Positions 18,004 to 28,000 of a stretch of 64,000 bases of DNA are shown here, in pieces. The position numbers and the translations under genes were made by a program. The stretch is from Pseudanabaena sp. lw0831. GTDB lineage: Bacteria > Cyanobacteriota > Cyanobacteriia > Pseudanabaenales > Pseudanabaenaceae. The first letter of the stretch is position 1, and each line of letters starts with the position of its first letter. The notes beneath the pieces were generated by a model that saw only the letters and a list, made by a program, of their open reading frames with translations, was not told the origin of the DNA and did not search any database. The stretch spans positions 1 to 64,000 of the forward strand of contig NZ_BBJB01000044.1 in the NCBI RefSeq assembly GCF_016584665.1. The letters are read 5' to 3'.

Positions 18004-18325
18004 AGAACTCCAAATTGTGTGTCGGTTTTGTGTCGTATTTTTATCAGTCTGTCGCTGTTAATGTTGCCATTTTTATTCGTGCCAATTCATTCATACCAAT
18101 TCTTAGAGGGTTGCGACATTTCTAAGAATCTAAAACCTTACCCAGAGGGATTTTAAAGCTTCAAATATGGCTAAGCCATTCTTGAAATTGGTGTCAGATG
18201 GAGCAGAGACAGGAGAATTTAACGAGTCAGCAGTATCAATAACTGGGAGCAGATACTGTAGGTTTAGATTCTAGCAGAGGTTGGCGATTTATAGTGAAAT
18301 CGATGATTGGGGCAGTAATTCTCAT

Positions 18326-18386
18326 TACAAAAACCAATTTTTTGAAAGCCCACCTACGGCGGGCTTTCAAAAAATTGGTTTTTGTA
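18326..18386. repeat. Palindrome, 29-bp arms with one mismatch
   Basis: Arms 18326-18354 and 18358-18386 pair except for one A-C mismatch, around the loop TAC. The outer arm word AATTGGTTTTTG recurs at 18418-18429, beyond the next hairpin. The remainder of the gap 18004-18325 shows an imperfect copy of the AAATGGC/GCCATTT word near 18165-18190 and nothing else. Confidence 0.9.
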
Positions 18387-18414
18387 TTTTTAGCGCCGCA
18401 GGCGCTAAAAATAC
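18384..18414. repeat. Perfect palindrome, 14-bp arms, nested beside the previous one
   Basis: GTATTTTTAGCGCC (18384-18397) pairs with 18401-18414 around GCA. It overlaps the preceding palindrome by three bases and separates two direct copies of AATTGGTTTTTG (18373-18384 and 18418-18429). Confidence 0.92.
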
Positions 18415-18431
18415 CGAAATTGGTTTTTGGC

Positions 18432-20552
18432 TCAGCAAGTCTCCATCAGTTTATTGAGGTAATTTAAAATATTGCGAAGTTGAAAACCTCTTGCTAATTC
18501 TAGAATTTCCCCAGTAAATGCCTTCAGTCCATCGTCATACTTTTCTAAATCCTTTACACGCTTTTGTAGAGAGTCTAAATTGCCTGTCTCCGCTAGTTCT
18601 ATTAGCTCCAATATGATTTGTCGAGAGGGTAGCAAGATGTTGTTTGCGATCGCTTGACTTGCTAAAGATGGTTGAGAGGAAACTTCAGAGGACGCAAAAT
18701 AGCAGTACTCCCACTCTAACCCCAGATTTGCTTGAATTATATCCATTAACGGTTTCATGGCGATGGGTTTAGCAAGAAGGTCAGCGCAACCCGCTTCTAT
18801 ACATTTCTGGCGATCGCCTTCAATTACATCTTCCGACAACATAATTATGACAGTGTCCTTAAGCATAGGAGTCTGTCGGATTTTGCGGGGAATATCCCAA
18901 CTAGCATCATCTAAATTTTTCAAGCCTAGTAAAAGCAAATCAGGAATGTTTGCTGATGTTTTATCGAAAATATCAATATCGCCTTCAGATTCGATGATGT
19001 CAAAGTCAAGTTGAGAGAGCATATCTACTACTAAATCACGGTCTAATTGTTTTGAATCCGCCACGACGATTTTACGTTTTTTGCCCTTGTAACCGATGAT
19101 TTCAACATTTTGTTGGAGCTGCTCTGTCGTTTTCGGATTTACGTAAGTAGGTAAATCAATTTCAATCCAGAAAGTACTACCTTGACCTAGGGTACTTGTT
19201 ACATTTAACTCTCCTCCCATCATCTCGATGAGGCGCTTGCTAATTGGCAACCCCAATCCAGTTCCTGATTGCATTTTTATAGGATCGCCGACTTGTTCAA
19301 AGGATTGAAATATTATCGGTAAATCCTCTGGGGCGATCCCCACACCGCTATCGATTACATCAAAACGAATTTTGTTGTCGCTAGGACTTTGCACCGTCAG
19401 AGTCACAATCCCTTTGTCTGTGAACTTGATGGCATTGCCGACTAGATTAAACAAAACTTGGCGCAGCCGTTTGGCATCACCATAAACAAGCTTGGGAATT
19501 TGTCCAATAATCTTATAGATAATCTCTATGCCTTGATTGATTGCCTGAGCCTTAAACATGTCGATCAGACCCTTGAGAAGTTCATCTAAATGGAACATGT
19601 CACGATCGATCTCTAATTTACCTGCTTCAATTTTGGACAGATCGAGAATGTCATTAATCAATGTCAGCAAGTGCTGACCGCTACGCTGGATGACATTTAA
19701 TCCATCTTGATGTTTAACTGGGTCATCACTCAGTTTTAGAAGTTGAGCATAACCAAGAATTCCATTAAGAGGAGTTCTCAGCTCATGACTCATATTGGTA
19801 AGAAACTGACTTTTCGCTTTATTCGCACTATCTGCGGCTTCTTTAGCAATTTCGAGTTCAATGGTGCGCTCTTGGACAATCTTTTCTAAATTCTGATTAA
19901 ATTGATAGAGTTGTTTGTTTAAGGTAGCCAACTTTTGACGACTTTCTGCAAGATTTACGATGCTGCTGTATGCTCTGAGGCTAGAAATTAGGGCTGTAAA
20001 TAGTTTCTGCTCGGTCAGTTCTGTTTTTGACTTGTAGTCATTGATGTCATAGTTTATAACCACCGAAGATTCAGGAAAATCTCCTGGCTGACCTGTACGG
20101 AGGATAATCCGTACAAGTTGATTTTGCAAAACTTCACGGATATATTTGACAGCTTGCAAACCCGCGTCATTGGTTTCCATGATCACGTCTTGCAGGATCA
20201 CCGCGATGTCAGGATTTTGCGCGATAATCTTGATTCCTTCAGCACCCGAGCAGGCAGAGATTATCTCTAATTCTTTGCCTGCAAACTTAAATCCCTCTAG
20301 GGCAAGTTTGGTAACTTCATGGACAGAACGATCATCATCACAGATCAAGATCTGCCATGTCGATCTGTTCAGTAATGACGTAAATTCAAATATTTCTTGA
20401 GATTCGTTAGGATCGCTAATTAAATTAAACTCAATATTAGTGAGGTGGGCAAAGCCCACCTCACTAATATTGGGTTTTGCATCTACAAAAGATAACTCCT
20501 CATTTTCTGCTATAAAAATTAGCTCGTCGGAATCTTTGGAATCTATAGGCAT
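18432..20552 (-). CDS. Hybrid histidine kinase with receiver domains at both ends
   Basis: The 706-residue cytoplasmic protein has an N-terminal receiver (about residues 66-190, acid pocket ICDDD, phosphoacceptor Asp in ILQDVIMET), a coiled linker, a HisKA domain with [19 protein letters not shown], and a HATPase domain ([25 protein letters not shown]). A second receiver-like domain follows (VVADSKQL... CADLLAKPI); where the phosphoacceptor Asp is expected the sequence reads LLLLGLKN, so it looks degenerate. A helical tail ends the protein. Residues 27-40 ([14 protein letters not shown]) are encoded by a perfect palindrome at 20432-20472. Partners are not encoded nearby. Confidence 0.9.
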   Translation of the reverse strand: MPIDSKDSDELIFIAENEELSFVDAKPNISEVGFAHLTNIEFNLISDPNESQEIFEFTSLLNRSTWQILICDDDRSVHEVTKLALEGFKFAGKELEIISACSGAEGIKIIAQNPDIAVILQDVIMETNDAGLQAVKYIREVLQNQLVRIILRTGQPGDFPESSVVINYDINDYKSKTELTEQKLFTALISSLRAYSSIVNLAESRQKLATLNKQLYQFNQNLEKIVQERTIELEIAKEAADSANKAKSQFLTNMSHELRTPLNGILGYAQLLKLSDDPVKHQDGLNVIQRSGQHLLTLINDILDLSKIEAGKLEIDRDMFHLDELLKGLIDMFKAQAINQGIEIIYKIIGQIPKLVYGDAKRLRQVLFNLVGNAIKFTDKGIVTLTVQSPSDNKIRFDVIDSGVGIAPEDLPIIFQSFEQVGDPIKMQSGTGLGLPISKRLIEMMGGELNVTSTLGQGSTFWIEIDLPTYVNPKTTEQLQQNVEIIGYKGKKRKIVVADSKQLDRDLVVDMLSQLDFDIIESEGDIDIFDKTSANIPDLLLLGLKNLDDASWDIPRKIRQTPMLKDTVIIMLSEDVIEGDRQKCIEAGCADLLAKPIAMKPLMDIIQANLGLEWEYCYFASSEVSSQPSLASQAIANNILLPSRQIILELIELAETGNLDSLQKRVKDLEKYDDGLKAFTGEILELARGFQLRNILNYLNKLMETC
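20432..20472. repeat. Perfect palindrome inside the hybrid kinase gene
   Basis: Arms 20432-20450 and 20454-20472 pair perfectly (19 bp) around AAA (apex GGC-AAA-GCC). The reading frame passes through without a stop, adding residues 27-40 to the disordered N-terminus of the kinase. It has the same apex as the intergenic palindromes. Confidence 0.95.
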
Positions 20553-20585
20553 TTTTCTATTTCATAAATGATTTGATAGTGATAA

Positions 20586-21335
20586 TCATTTGGTGAGAGG
20601 CATATTTGCTATGAATTCTAAGCTAGTGGACTTGAGCAAAGTTAGCCAACTCGTCTTTAGTTCGGGGCTATTGGGTTGAGCCAGAAGTAAACTTGCAAGA
20701 CTAGAAATTGCTTCATGCCAAATTCCAAACTTTGCATATAGAGATACTCGTTCGATCGCGTTCGCTTTCTCTAATTTGCTGAGCAAAGTTGATTCGGGTT
20801 TGATACGACGGATGATCCCTTCTGAAAAAGTATCTTCAGGATCGCCAGTTTCGCAGATGACGGAGATCAGCCATTTGTAATCTTTTCCAACTTCTAGGGG
20901 TGTTTTCTCAAATTGAACATTGACGATACTGGGTGTGCTAGTGAGCGTGACAGTCTTGCGGGCGATGCCCTTGCCTTGCTGATTTTCAAGGGTGAACTCC
21001 ACTGCGATCGCAGAGGTTTTGGGAATATATGCAAAAAATGTCGGATTTGATGAGACTGTAAGCCCAAATTTGTTAGGCGGGAGTATGGGAGTAAGCTGTT
21101 GTTCTAAAGATTTTTTAGTTTTGTCCTCTCTAGTTTGAACATCTCGATTTTTCAGGCATTGTCCATCATTACTCCGCCTTCCACCGCCAATGGTCGTTTT
21201 TGGGGCAGGGTTGCTTGTCGGAGGCTCAAATATTTGGACGTTAGCACTTGCCGAAAAAATGGAGAATGTGGTGATCTCCCAGAGTATTGCGATCGCCAAG
21301 AGGACAAAGTATCGATGAAAATATTTAGAGAACAT
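20586..21335 (-). CDS. DUF928-family exported protein
   Basis: This 249-residue protein has an N-terminal signal-like segment (residues about 8-31, ending near SASA) and the core of DUF928: a conserved GLTVSSNPTFFAYIP, a VEFTLENQQGKGI strand, PLEVGKDYKWLISVIC, and the basic EGIIRRI phrase. A helical C-terminal half follows. DUF928 proteins are frequent in cyanobacteria near CHAT, CHASE2 and two-partner secretion genes; their biochemical role is unknown. Here it lies between a hybrid kinase and a CHAT protein, all on the minus strand. Export to the periplasm is inferred from the N-terminus. Confidence 0.82.
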   Translation of the reverse strand: MFSKYFHRYFVLLAIAILWEITTFSIFSASANVQIFEPPTSNPAPKTTIGGGRRSNDGQCLKNRDVQTREDKTKKSLEQQLTPILPPNKFGLTVSSNPTFFAYIPKTSAIAVEFTLENQQGKGIARKTVTLTSTPSIVNVQFEKTPLEVGKDYKWLISVICETGDPEDTFSEGIIRRIKPESTLLSKLEKANAIERVSLYAKFGIWHEAISSLASLLLAQPNSPELKTSWLTLLKSTSLEFIANMPLTK

Positions 21336-21440
21336 AGCTTTATTCCTATAAGCAGTAACTGACTAACTGCAAGTTTCCCAGTGGACTAAATTAGAAGCAT
21401 TGAAATAAAACGACATACGGCGCGTTGCGCTCAAGCTCAA

Positions 21441-21495
21441 AACAATAAATTTTTTGAAAGTGTCGTAAAGCGGTACTTTCAAAAAATTTATTGTT
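21441..21495. repeat. Palindrome, 21-bp perfect arms
   Basis: Arms 21441-21461 and 21475-21495 are perfect; the 13-base middle can pair further with two wobbles. The outer word AACAATAAATTTTTTGAAAG is close to those of the palindromes at 24954 and 51862, and the 5' flank GCGCTCAAG resembles theirs too. Confidence 0.93.
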
Positions 21496-21590
21496 GATCT
21501 CTTAATCATAAATTACTGTAATGAATATCAAGTGATATGTTACTTATTTTTTTATATTAAGTACCTTGGCATAATTGAAAAACCAGAGCG

Positions 21591-21681
21591 AAAAACTGCA
21601 TCGCCCGCACAGTGAGGGGTGCAGTTTTTTAAAACCCAAAAAAATAAGATGGCACTTCGTGCTATCTTATTTTTTTGGGTT
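21591..21681. repeat. Two adjacent hairpins overlapping the CHAT gene stop
   Basis: The first has arms AAAAACTGCA (21591-21600) and 21620-21629. The second pairs 21633-21655 with 21659-21681 (23 bp with one wobble) around TTC; its right arm gives the TAA stop of the 21680-24292 gene (TAACCC on the minus strand). They may act as tandem terminators. Confidence 0.85.
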
Positions 21682-24292
21682 ACAACCAGTTCCCGACTAA
21701 AACGAATGGAGACCAATAGAAGGGGTGAGTAAACTGCGGATTTTTGAGAAGGCTTAGCTGAGCTTTTCGCAGAGCATTGGCTTTAGTTGTGCCGAGAGTC
21801 GCTAGTTCTTGATAAAAGTCTTCCATAAATGTCGCTGTGGCACTATCCTCAACTGACCATAAACTAGCGATCGTGCTTCTTGCTCCCGATCGCACAGCCA
21901 TTCCTGCTAGTCCTAATGCGGCTCGATTATCTCCCTTCGCGGTTTTACAAGCACTGAGTACCAATAACTCAATGGGAATACGACTATCTTGTTCTCTAGA
22001 TTGCAGCAATTCCCCCAATTGTTTGACTCCCAGACGATTATTCCACGTTAAGATAAAGGTTTTTTCGGCATCAGAGCTAAATTCACCATGAGTAGCTAGA
22101 TGAACTACTCTATAGGGGATTTTACTAATTTGTTTTTGAATAGACTCGCTAATAAACGTTTCATTGAGTAATGGTGTTTGAGCTGATACAAGGGTCGCTA
22201 TTTGCTGAATCTCTCTTTCGACATTTGGTAGAGCATTAAAGTTTTGGGTTTCCTTACTCAATCCTCCGACAAATACAGTTAGTTGTTGGTGCTTGAGTGG
22301 ACGAGGATCGATGAGTTGTAACCCAGGGGTGATTGCTAGATTATATTTTTCCATCAAGTACTGTTGTCCATCATAGAGTACTGCCATAGGCAAATTTCTC
22401 AAAGAACCATCAAGAACAAATGCTAAGGTTTTAATTTTTTTCTTAGCTAATATAGATTCTGTTTCTTTACCGATTAGTATGTTGTAAATTTTTTCTGACA
22501 CATCTTGAATATCCGTCTCAAGGGATGTTCGACGTAGCGATCGCCGTAATTCACTCAAGAGACTTTCTAGTTTGTCCTGAGAGATTTTAGTTGTACGGTG
22601 AAGGAAAGAACGATCTGGAAGTGAAATAATAACTTCTAGACTCTCAGGCAAAACGATCGGGTAGATGACAGCAGCTTGTGGATCAACTTCATCAACTTGG
22701 GTAGCCATCCCTGCGAGGCAAGCTTCTTTGAAAAAGTTATCTAGTTCGGCAAGTTGTAAAGATTCAATTACTTTACGAGCGGCTTTGAGATTTTCTTGGC
22801 TGACTGGTTTGCCATTTTCTGGAGTAAGAAGTAAGGCGACAAGCTGACGGTAGACTGGTTCGACGCTATCACGGAAGGAAAACTGAATGTCTGCATTGCT
22901 GGAGACAAGATCGCCACGAATTGAAGCTAATGTATTCACAGATTCGCTATAGGTGGCGATCGCTTTGGAATTTTCGCCTTGAGATTTGAGTACTCGTCCG
23001 AGTTGCCACTGCCAGCGATAGGCAATATCTGAGGCATTATTGGTTTGGGCGAGAATGAGCGCTTTCTCGGTAAGGGTTTGGGCTTCTGAAAACTGTTGCG
23101 TTTGTTCATAGAGGTTGCCCAGATATCCGATCGCATAGGACTCGGCTCTCGGATCGCCCATCTCTTTTGCTTGTTGAGCAGATGTGGCGAGGAACTGGGC
23201 GGAGGTTTGGCGATCGCTTGATGTAGGATTAAGCTTAACCAGACTTTGGGCAAAGTTTACTTTTGCGTATACTGAGGCTCGGCTCGGTGGGAGGCTTGAT
23301 AGTTGCGTTTGCAGATCTGTTAATAATAGTTGTGCCGATTCAGGCTGTTTCGCTTCAATCTGAAGACGAAGTTGGTTGAGTTGAGCTTGGACTTTTTGGA
23401 TCGGAGATGTAGCAGCGATCGCGGCTTGCTGATAGTAGCCGATTGCCTCGGCGGATTGTTTCGCGCTATAGGTGGTATTTCCTAAACTCAGGAGAGCGTC
23501 GGCTATGATCGAAGAGTCATTGAGCTTTTTAGCAATTTCTAGACTTTCTTGCAATACAATTTTTGCTTCTTTAAAATCTCCGCTCAGTCGCAGGGTGTCG
23601 CCAAGATTAAGTAGACTAGCTGCTTTGAGTGAGGATTTGGGGCGTTCTTTAAGTTCTATTTGGACTTGCTGAAGAATATCTTTAGCTTTGGGATATAAAC
23701 CTAGCGATCGCATGGCTTGACTCTGATTAATCTTGCTGCGAATGGCTCCGTCCTTGTCTCCTAACTGCTCGTAGGTTGCTGCTGCCTTTTGCCAAATTGT
23801 TAATGCATCTTGAGCTTTACCCTGCGCGAGTTGAATGTTGCCTTGAATGTTGAGAGCCTGTGCTAATAATTTTGGTTGTTGCGAATCGGATTGGAGGATT
23901 TCTATGCTGAGGGCGATCGCCTGATCGGATTCTTTCCATTGACCGAGTTGTTGATGTGCTAAGGCAAGATTTTGCAAAACAATGGCGTGATTGAGGCGAT
24001 CGCCTTGTTTTACATAAATATCAGCAGCTTGTTTCCAAGTCGAGATCGCATTGGCATATTGACTTGATTGGAAATACTGTTTGCCTCTCTGGACAAGAGT
24101 TGCAGGTTTATCACTTCCAGTTTGAGTAAGAACTATATCAGTTGAGGCTTTTGGAGGATTATTAGCAATACTGGGTTGAGCATTCCATCCTAAGATTAGT
24201 GCGAGTATAGTTGCACAAGTTCCAAGACTGACATAGCGAAGGAATTTACTGTTTTTGGGTTTTAGATTCGAGATGGATTCCCAAAAGAACAT
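21680..24292 (-). CDS. TPR-CHAT domain protein (second copy)
   Basis: The 870-residue protein has an N-terminal hydrophobic segment (about residues 18-42, LGTCATILALILGWNA), a TPR region from about residue 60 to 440, a coiled linker, and a C-terminal CHAT domain. Catalytic residues are His735 (HLATHGEFS) and Cys782 (LSACKTAKGD). It is shorter in the TPR region than the 9594-12509 protein and diverged in sequence, so they are distant paralogues. It lies between DUF928 and a filamentous-haemagglutinin-like gene on the same strand. The target of the predicted protease is unknown. Confidence 0.88.
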   Translation of the reverse strand: MFFWESISNLKPKNSKFLRYVSLGTCATILALILGWNAQPSIANNPPKASTDIVLTQTGSDKPATLVQRGKQYFQSSQYANAISTWKQAADIYVKQGDRLNHAIVLQNLALAHQQLGQWKESDQAIALSIEILQSDSQQPKLLAQALNIQGNIQLAQGKAQDALTIWQKAAATYEQLGDKDGAIRSKINQSQAMRSLGLYPKAKDILQQVQIELKERPKSSLKAASLLNLGDTLRLSGDFKEAKIVLQESLEIAKKLNDSSIIADALLSLGNTTYSAKQSAEAIGYYQQAAIAATSPIQKVQAQLNQLRLQIEAKQPESAQLLLTDLQTQLSSLPPSRASVYAKVNFAQSLVKLNPTSSDRQTSAQFLATSAQQAKEMGDPRAESYAIGYLGNLYEQTQQFSEAQTLTEKALILAQTNNASDIAYRWQWQLGRVLKSQGENSKAIATYSESVNTLASIRGDLVSSNADIQFSFRDSVEPVYRQLVALLLTPENGKPVSQENLKAARKVIESLQLAELDNFFKEACLAGMATQVDEVDPQAAVIYPIVLPESLEVIISLPDRSFLHRTTKISQDKLESLLSELRRSLRRTSLETDIQDVSEKIYNILIGKETESILAKKKIKTLAFVLDGSLRNLPMAVLYDGQQYLMEKYNLAITPGLQLIDPRPLKHQQLTVFVGGLSKETQNFNALPNVEREIQQIATLVSAQTPLLNETFISESIQKQISKIPYRVVHLATHGEFSSDAEKTFILTWNNRLGVKQLGELLQSREQDSRIPIELLVLSACKTAKGDNRAALGLAGMAVRSGARSTIASLWSVEDSATATFMEDFYQELATLGTTKANALRKAQLSLLKNPQFTHPFYWSPFVLVGNWL

Positions 24293-24326
24293 GGATATTC
24301 CCTGTAATATTTATTTAAGATTGGAT

Positions 24327-24908
24327 TTACGCAGACCAAATATTTTCTAAACTCAGCACAAATCCGATTAAAACTTCTTCCCCAGACAAACTTGGTGGGG
24401 CTTCGAGAATCTCGACGGATTTACCCAGACGATAAATAGCAACGCGCTTACTTTCAGGATCGATCAGCCAACCCAAACGACAGCCGTTGTCTTGGTATTC
24501 CTGCATTTTTGCTAAGCTTTTAATCCATGAATCATTTGGCGATAATAGTTCGATCGCAAAATCGGGACATAATGGCAAAAATCTCTTCCGCTGTGTAGGT
24601 GTCAGCGCATTCCACTTAGCGATCGGTATCCATGCAGCATCAGGAGAGCGATCGGAACCTTTAGGAAGGGCAAATCCAGTTGATGAGTCAAATACTTTCC
24701 CTATGCCACTTTGGCGATTCCAAAGTGTTAAATCAGTTGTAATATCTGAATTCCAAGCACCTGTTTCGCCACCAGTGGGGGACATAATTACGAGTTCTCC
24801 ATGAGGGTTCCGTTCTAGTTTAAGTTCTGGGTTTGCCGCGCATAATTCATAAAACTGCTCTCTGGTCAGTTTCATAATTGGATCGAGATTGACTGTATAG
24901 GCGGTCAT
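24327..24908 (-). CDS. Uma2-family (DUF820) putative restriction-like endonuclease
   Basis: The 193-residue protein matches the Uma2/DUF820 family, with a PD-(D/E)xK nuclease fold that is greatly expanded in cyanobacteria. Visible blocks: MKLTREQFYELCAANPELKLE, GELVIMSPTGGETG, SPDAAWIPIAKW with the catalytic Asp, CPDFAIELLSPNDS with the Glu, and GCRLGWLIDPESKRVAIYR. I start at ATG 24908; the frame continues to 25019 but that part lies over a palindrome and looks non-coding. The biological role of the family is not established. Confidence 0.88.
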   Translation of the reverse strand: MTAYTVNLDPIMKLTREQFYELCAANPELKLERNPHGELVIMSPTGGETGAWNSDITTDLTLWNRQSGIGKVFDSSTGFALPKGSDRSPDAAWIPIAKWNALTPTQRKRFLPLCPDFAIELLSPNDSWIKSLAKMQEYQDNGCRLGWLIDPESKRVAIYRLGKSVEILEAPPSLSGEEVLIGFVLSLENIWSA

Positions 24909-24953
24909 AGATTTCACTCCGAGAAGCAATATCCATATTTTAGCACTCAAACC

Positions 24954-25014
24954 CGAACCAATAAATTTTTGGAAAGTGTCGCCAAGCGACACTTTCCAAA
25001 AATTTATTGGTTCG
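24954..25014. repeat. Perfect palindrome, 29-bp arms, overlapping the exoprotein stop
   Basis: Arms 24954-24982 and 24986-25014 pair perfectly around CAA (apex CGC-CAA-GCG). The right arm encodes the last residues and TAA of the exoprotein gene (Ala-Asn-Gln-stop). The upstream flank CTCAAACCCGAAC is shared with the palindrome at 51862. Confidence 0.96.
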
Positions 25015-28000
25015 CACAAGCAAGCTGAGGGATGGAGGGACTGAGTGGATTAGAAGCAGCAACTAACTGCAATCTGCCGTTATTATCTCTAGTGATCGCA
25101 TTTGCCTCGACAATAAATTTGGGAGAAGCGTTCTTTACCTCTTGATTCTGTTCTATTGCCGAGAATTGATTGGTGCTGCTTGGTACGATTTCAGCTAGCT
25201 GCACAAGAGGCTGATTACTGGAAAGCTCATCAGTAGGACTCTTTGGTAAGCCACCTCTACCTGCGATCGTAAAGCGATTTTCACGATTAGATAACTTCCC
25301 TCCCACCGCACAGCTCTGACTAACTTGTTTCGATGAATCGATAAGATTAAGCGGTAACGTAGTTAATCCTCGACTTGGATCGATTTCAGGAGTGGTAACG
25401 ATGACATTTCCTTGCACACCAAACTGAGAACTAGCTGCAATGTCACTAAAACCTGTTAGTTGAGGACGAAACTCTAGTCCATAGATGCCGTTAGTGGTGA
25501 TAGTAACTCTGCCGCCGTTACCTGTAAATGCATTAGTAAAAATATCGCTGTTTTCGCCTTTTACTCCAACGATGAAACCTGCTTTGATATTGATATTGCC
25601 ACCGTTGCCTCCTGCATTTGCTGTACCTGCGGTGGTTGTGATATTGCTGCCGTAGCGTAAAAGCAATATAGATGGAACATTCAAATTTATATTGCCTCCA
25701 TTGGTGCTAGCGGTTGAGGCGGTAATGGAGGAACCATTCAAAAGCGAGAGGTTATTGGCGAATATAGTGATGTTGCCGCCCAGCCCTGAGCCAAGACTGC
25801 CGACAGCGATTGTCGCGCCATCTTGAAGGGTGACATACTGTGGATCGATCGCAATATTGCCGCCATCTCCTGTAGAACCTACTGTGGTATTGGCAAATAA
25901 GCCAGTACCCGCAGTAAAGAGGATCGAGTTTCCTGCAATCAGTCCGATGTTGCCAGCTTTTCCACTGCTACTAGTTTGAGCAATAATTTGACTATTATCT
26001 TTGAAGGTGATGCGCTCTCCTGCGACAACAGTGATATTTCCAGCGCTACCGAGACTACTGGTATTACTCAGGACTTGGCTGTTATTTTGGAAGGAGATCG
26101 CCGCAGGGCTAGCGATCAAAATATTCCCAGCAGGGTCAAGCCCTTGGGTCGTACTCACGATCAGGGTATTGTCAAAGGTGAGATTGCCTAACCCTTTAAT
26201 CATTACATCTCCCGATCGCCCATTTTGTCCAGATCCAAAAATAGTGGTGATGAAAGTGTTGGGATCGTTGATATCATAGGCGCGTCTAGGGAAATTTACG
26301 GTCTTACTGGTAATCACCTGAAGAGATGCGATCGTCAAATCACCTAGACCATTAATGTTTACTGCGCCAGCTTGACCAAAGGCGGATGAGGTAAAGAGTG
26401 CAAGATTACGGATTTGATCTTTTGCTGTTAAGGTGATCTCACCACCATTACCACTTTTGAAACCTGCTGCTGAAATTGAGAAAGACAATATATAACTTGT
26501 TAGGGCACTCGTAATGTTACCTTTGGGTGCAGAGATGGATATTGCCCCCCCATTCTGGGAACTGGCAAATGAGGCTAACGAGTATGCTGACAATGTCGAA
26601 TTGTTCAGCGCAATATTGCCAGAATCAGAGTATAAAGAAATTGCTCCGCCCATTCGAGAATTTGCGGATCTCGCGAATGAATACGAATACAACGTCAAAT
26701 CGTTCAGGGTAATATTCCCTAAAGAAGTAGCTAAAGAGATTGCTCCGCCATTTCCAGAATGATCTAACTTTGAGGATGAATAAGAAGCCGTAGATGAGTT
26801 TAATGGCGCATTGATTAGTGAAATGTTGCCAGAGTTGGAAGCTAAAGAGATTGCTCCACCATTACCAGAGTAACTAGAGCCTGAGTAAGTACCAGCATCT
26901 AAATAAGTCCCAACATCTCCAAAGAAACTTCTAACTTCTTTAATCGTAATATCGCCAGAATAAGTAGCAAAAGAAATTGCTCCTCCATCACCAGAACGAC
27001 CTAATGCTAACGAAACGGAGGGTGATTTCCAGATTGGACGAGTGATCGTGATATTACCTGAGTAAGAAGCTAGGGAAACTGCTCCTGCATTGGCTGAGTT
27101 GCCAGAGTAAGAGAATGAGGATGATTCAAAGTATAGGTTGTCTAATATGATATCGCCCAAATAAGAAGAGAATGAAATCGCACCGCCATTCTCCGTATTG
27201 CCTGTGAGTGTAAAGGAGTCAGTGTATAATTCAGAATTCATCGTAATATTGCCAGAATAAGAAGAAATCGCGACTGAACCGCCATTTCCTGCATTGCCAG
27301 AACCAGGCTCCGAGTATGCGATTAGGTTTGAATTCAGGGTAATATCGCCGCGACCATAGACTCGAATATCACCAGCATTAGCCCCAACAACATTCGTCCC
27401 TGTATTAATTTCTTGAGTGGAAATTTTGCCTTGTAAGGTATTGGGATTGAACTGGTTAGTTAAGAATACTAATCCACTTGGTTGACTCACACGAATATTC
27501 CCATTCACCGTAATATCGGCTCTAGCAGGAGGATTTGCATAGGTAGGAACAGGTGCGATCGCACCTGAAACCATGGGACTAGCAGGCAACCCACCTAATT
27601 TTGACCAATCCACTCCTGCTCTTATATCCAAAGTTGCCTTAGTACTACCATCAATCGTAATCGGAGTCTGTAATGGCACAATATCTTGAATTGAGCCATT
27701 ATTATTCTTAATTGCCTGATAGTCAGTCAAACTAAATGTTGCCAAATCCGCATAACGCTTAGTGGCATTAAATAGAGTTGTATTGCTGGGATTAATCGTA
27801 GTATTAACAGTTCCTCTATTATTAATCGTGACATTTCCCAGCGTGACGCTTCCCGCCGCTAAAATATGCAGCGATGCTCCAGTGTAGTTACCTAAAGTCA
27901 CATTGCCATTAGCCAAAATCACTGGATCGTTAGGACTGAGCAAATCACCGATAGTTCCATTCAACTTCTCGATATTTAAGTTCCCACCAGCATAAAAATG

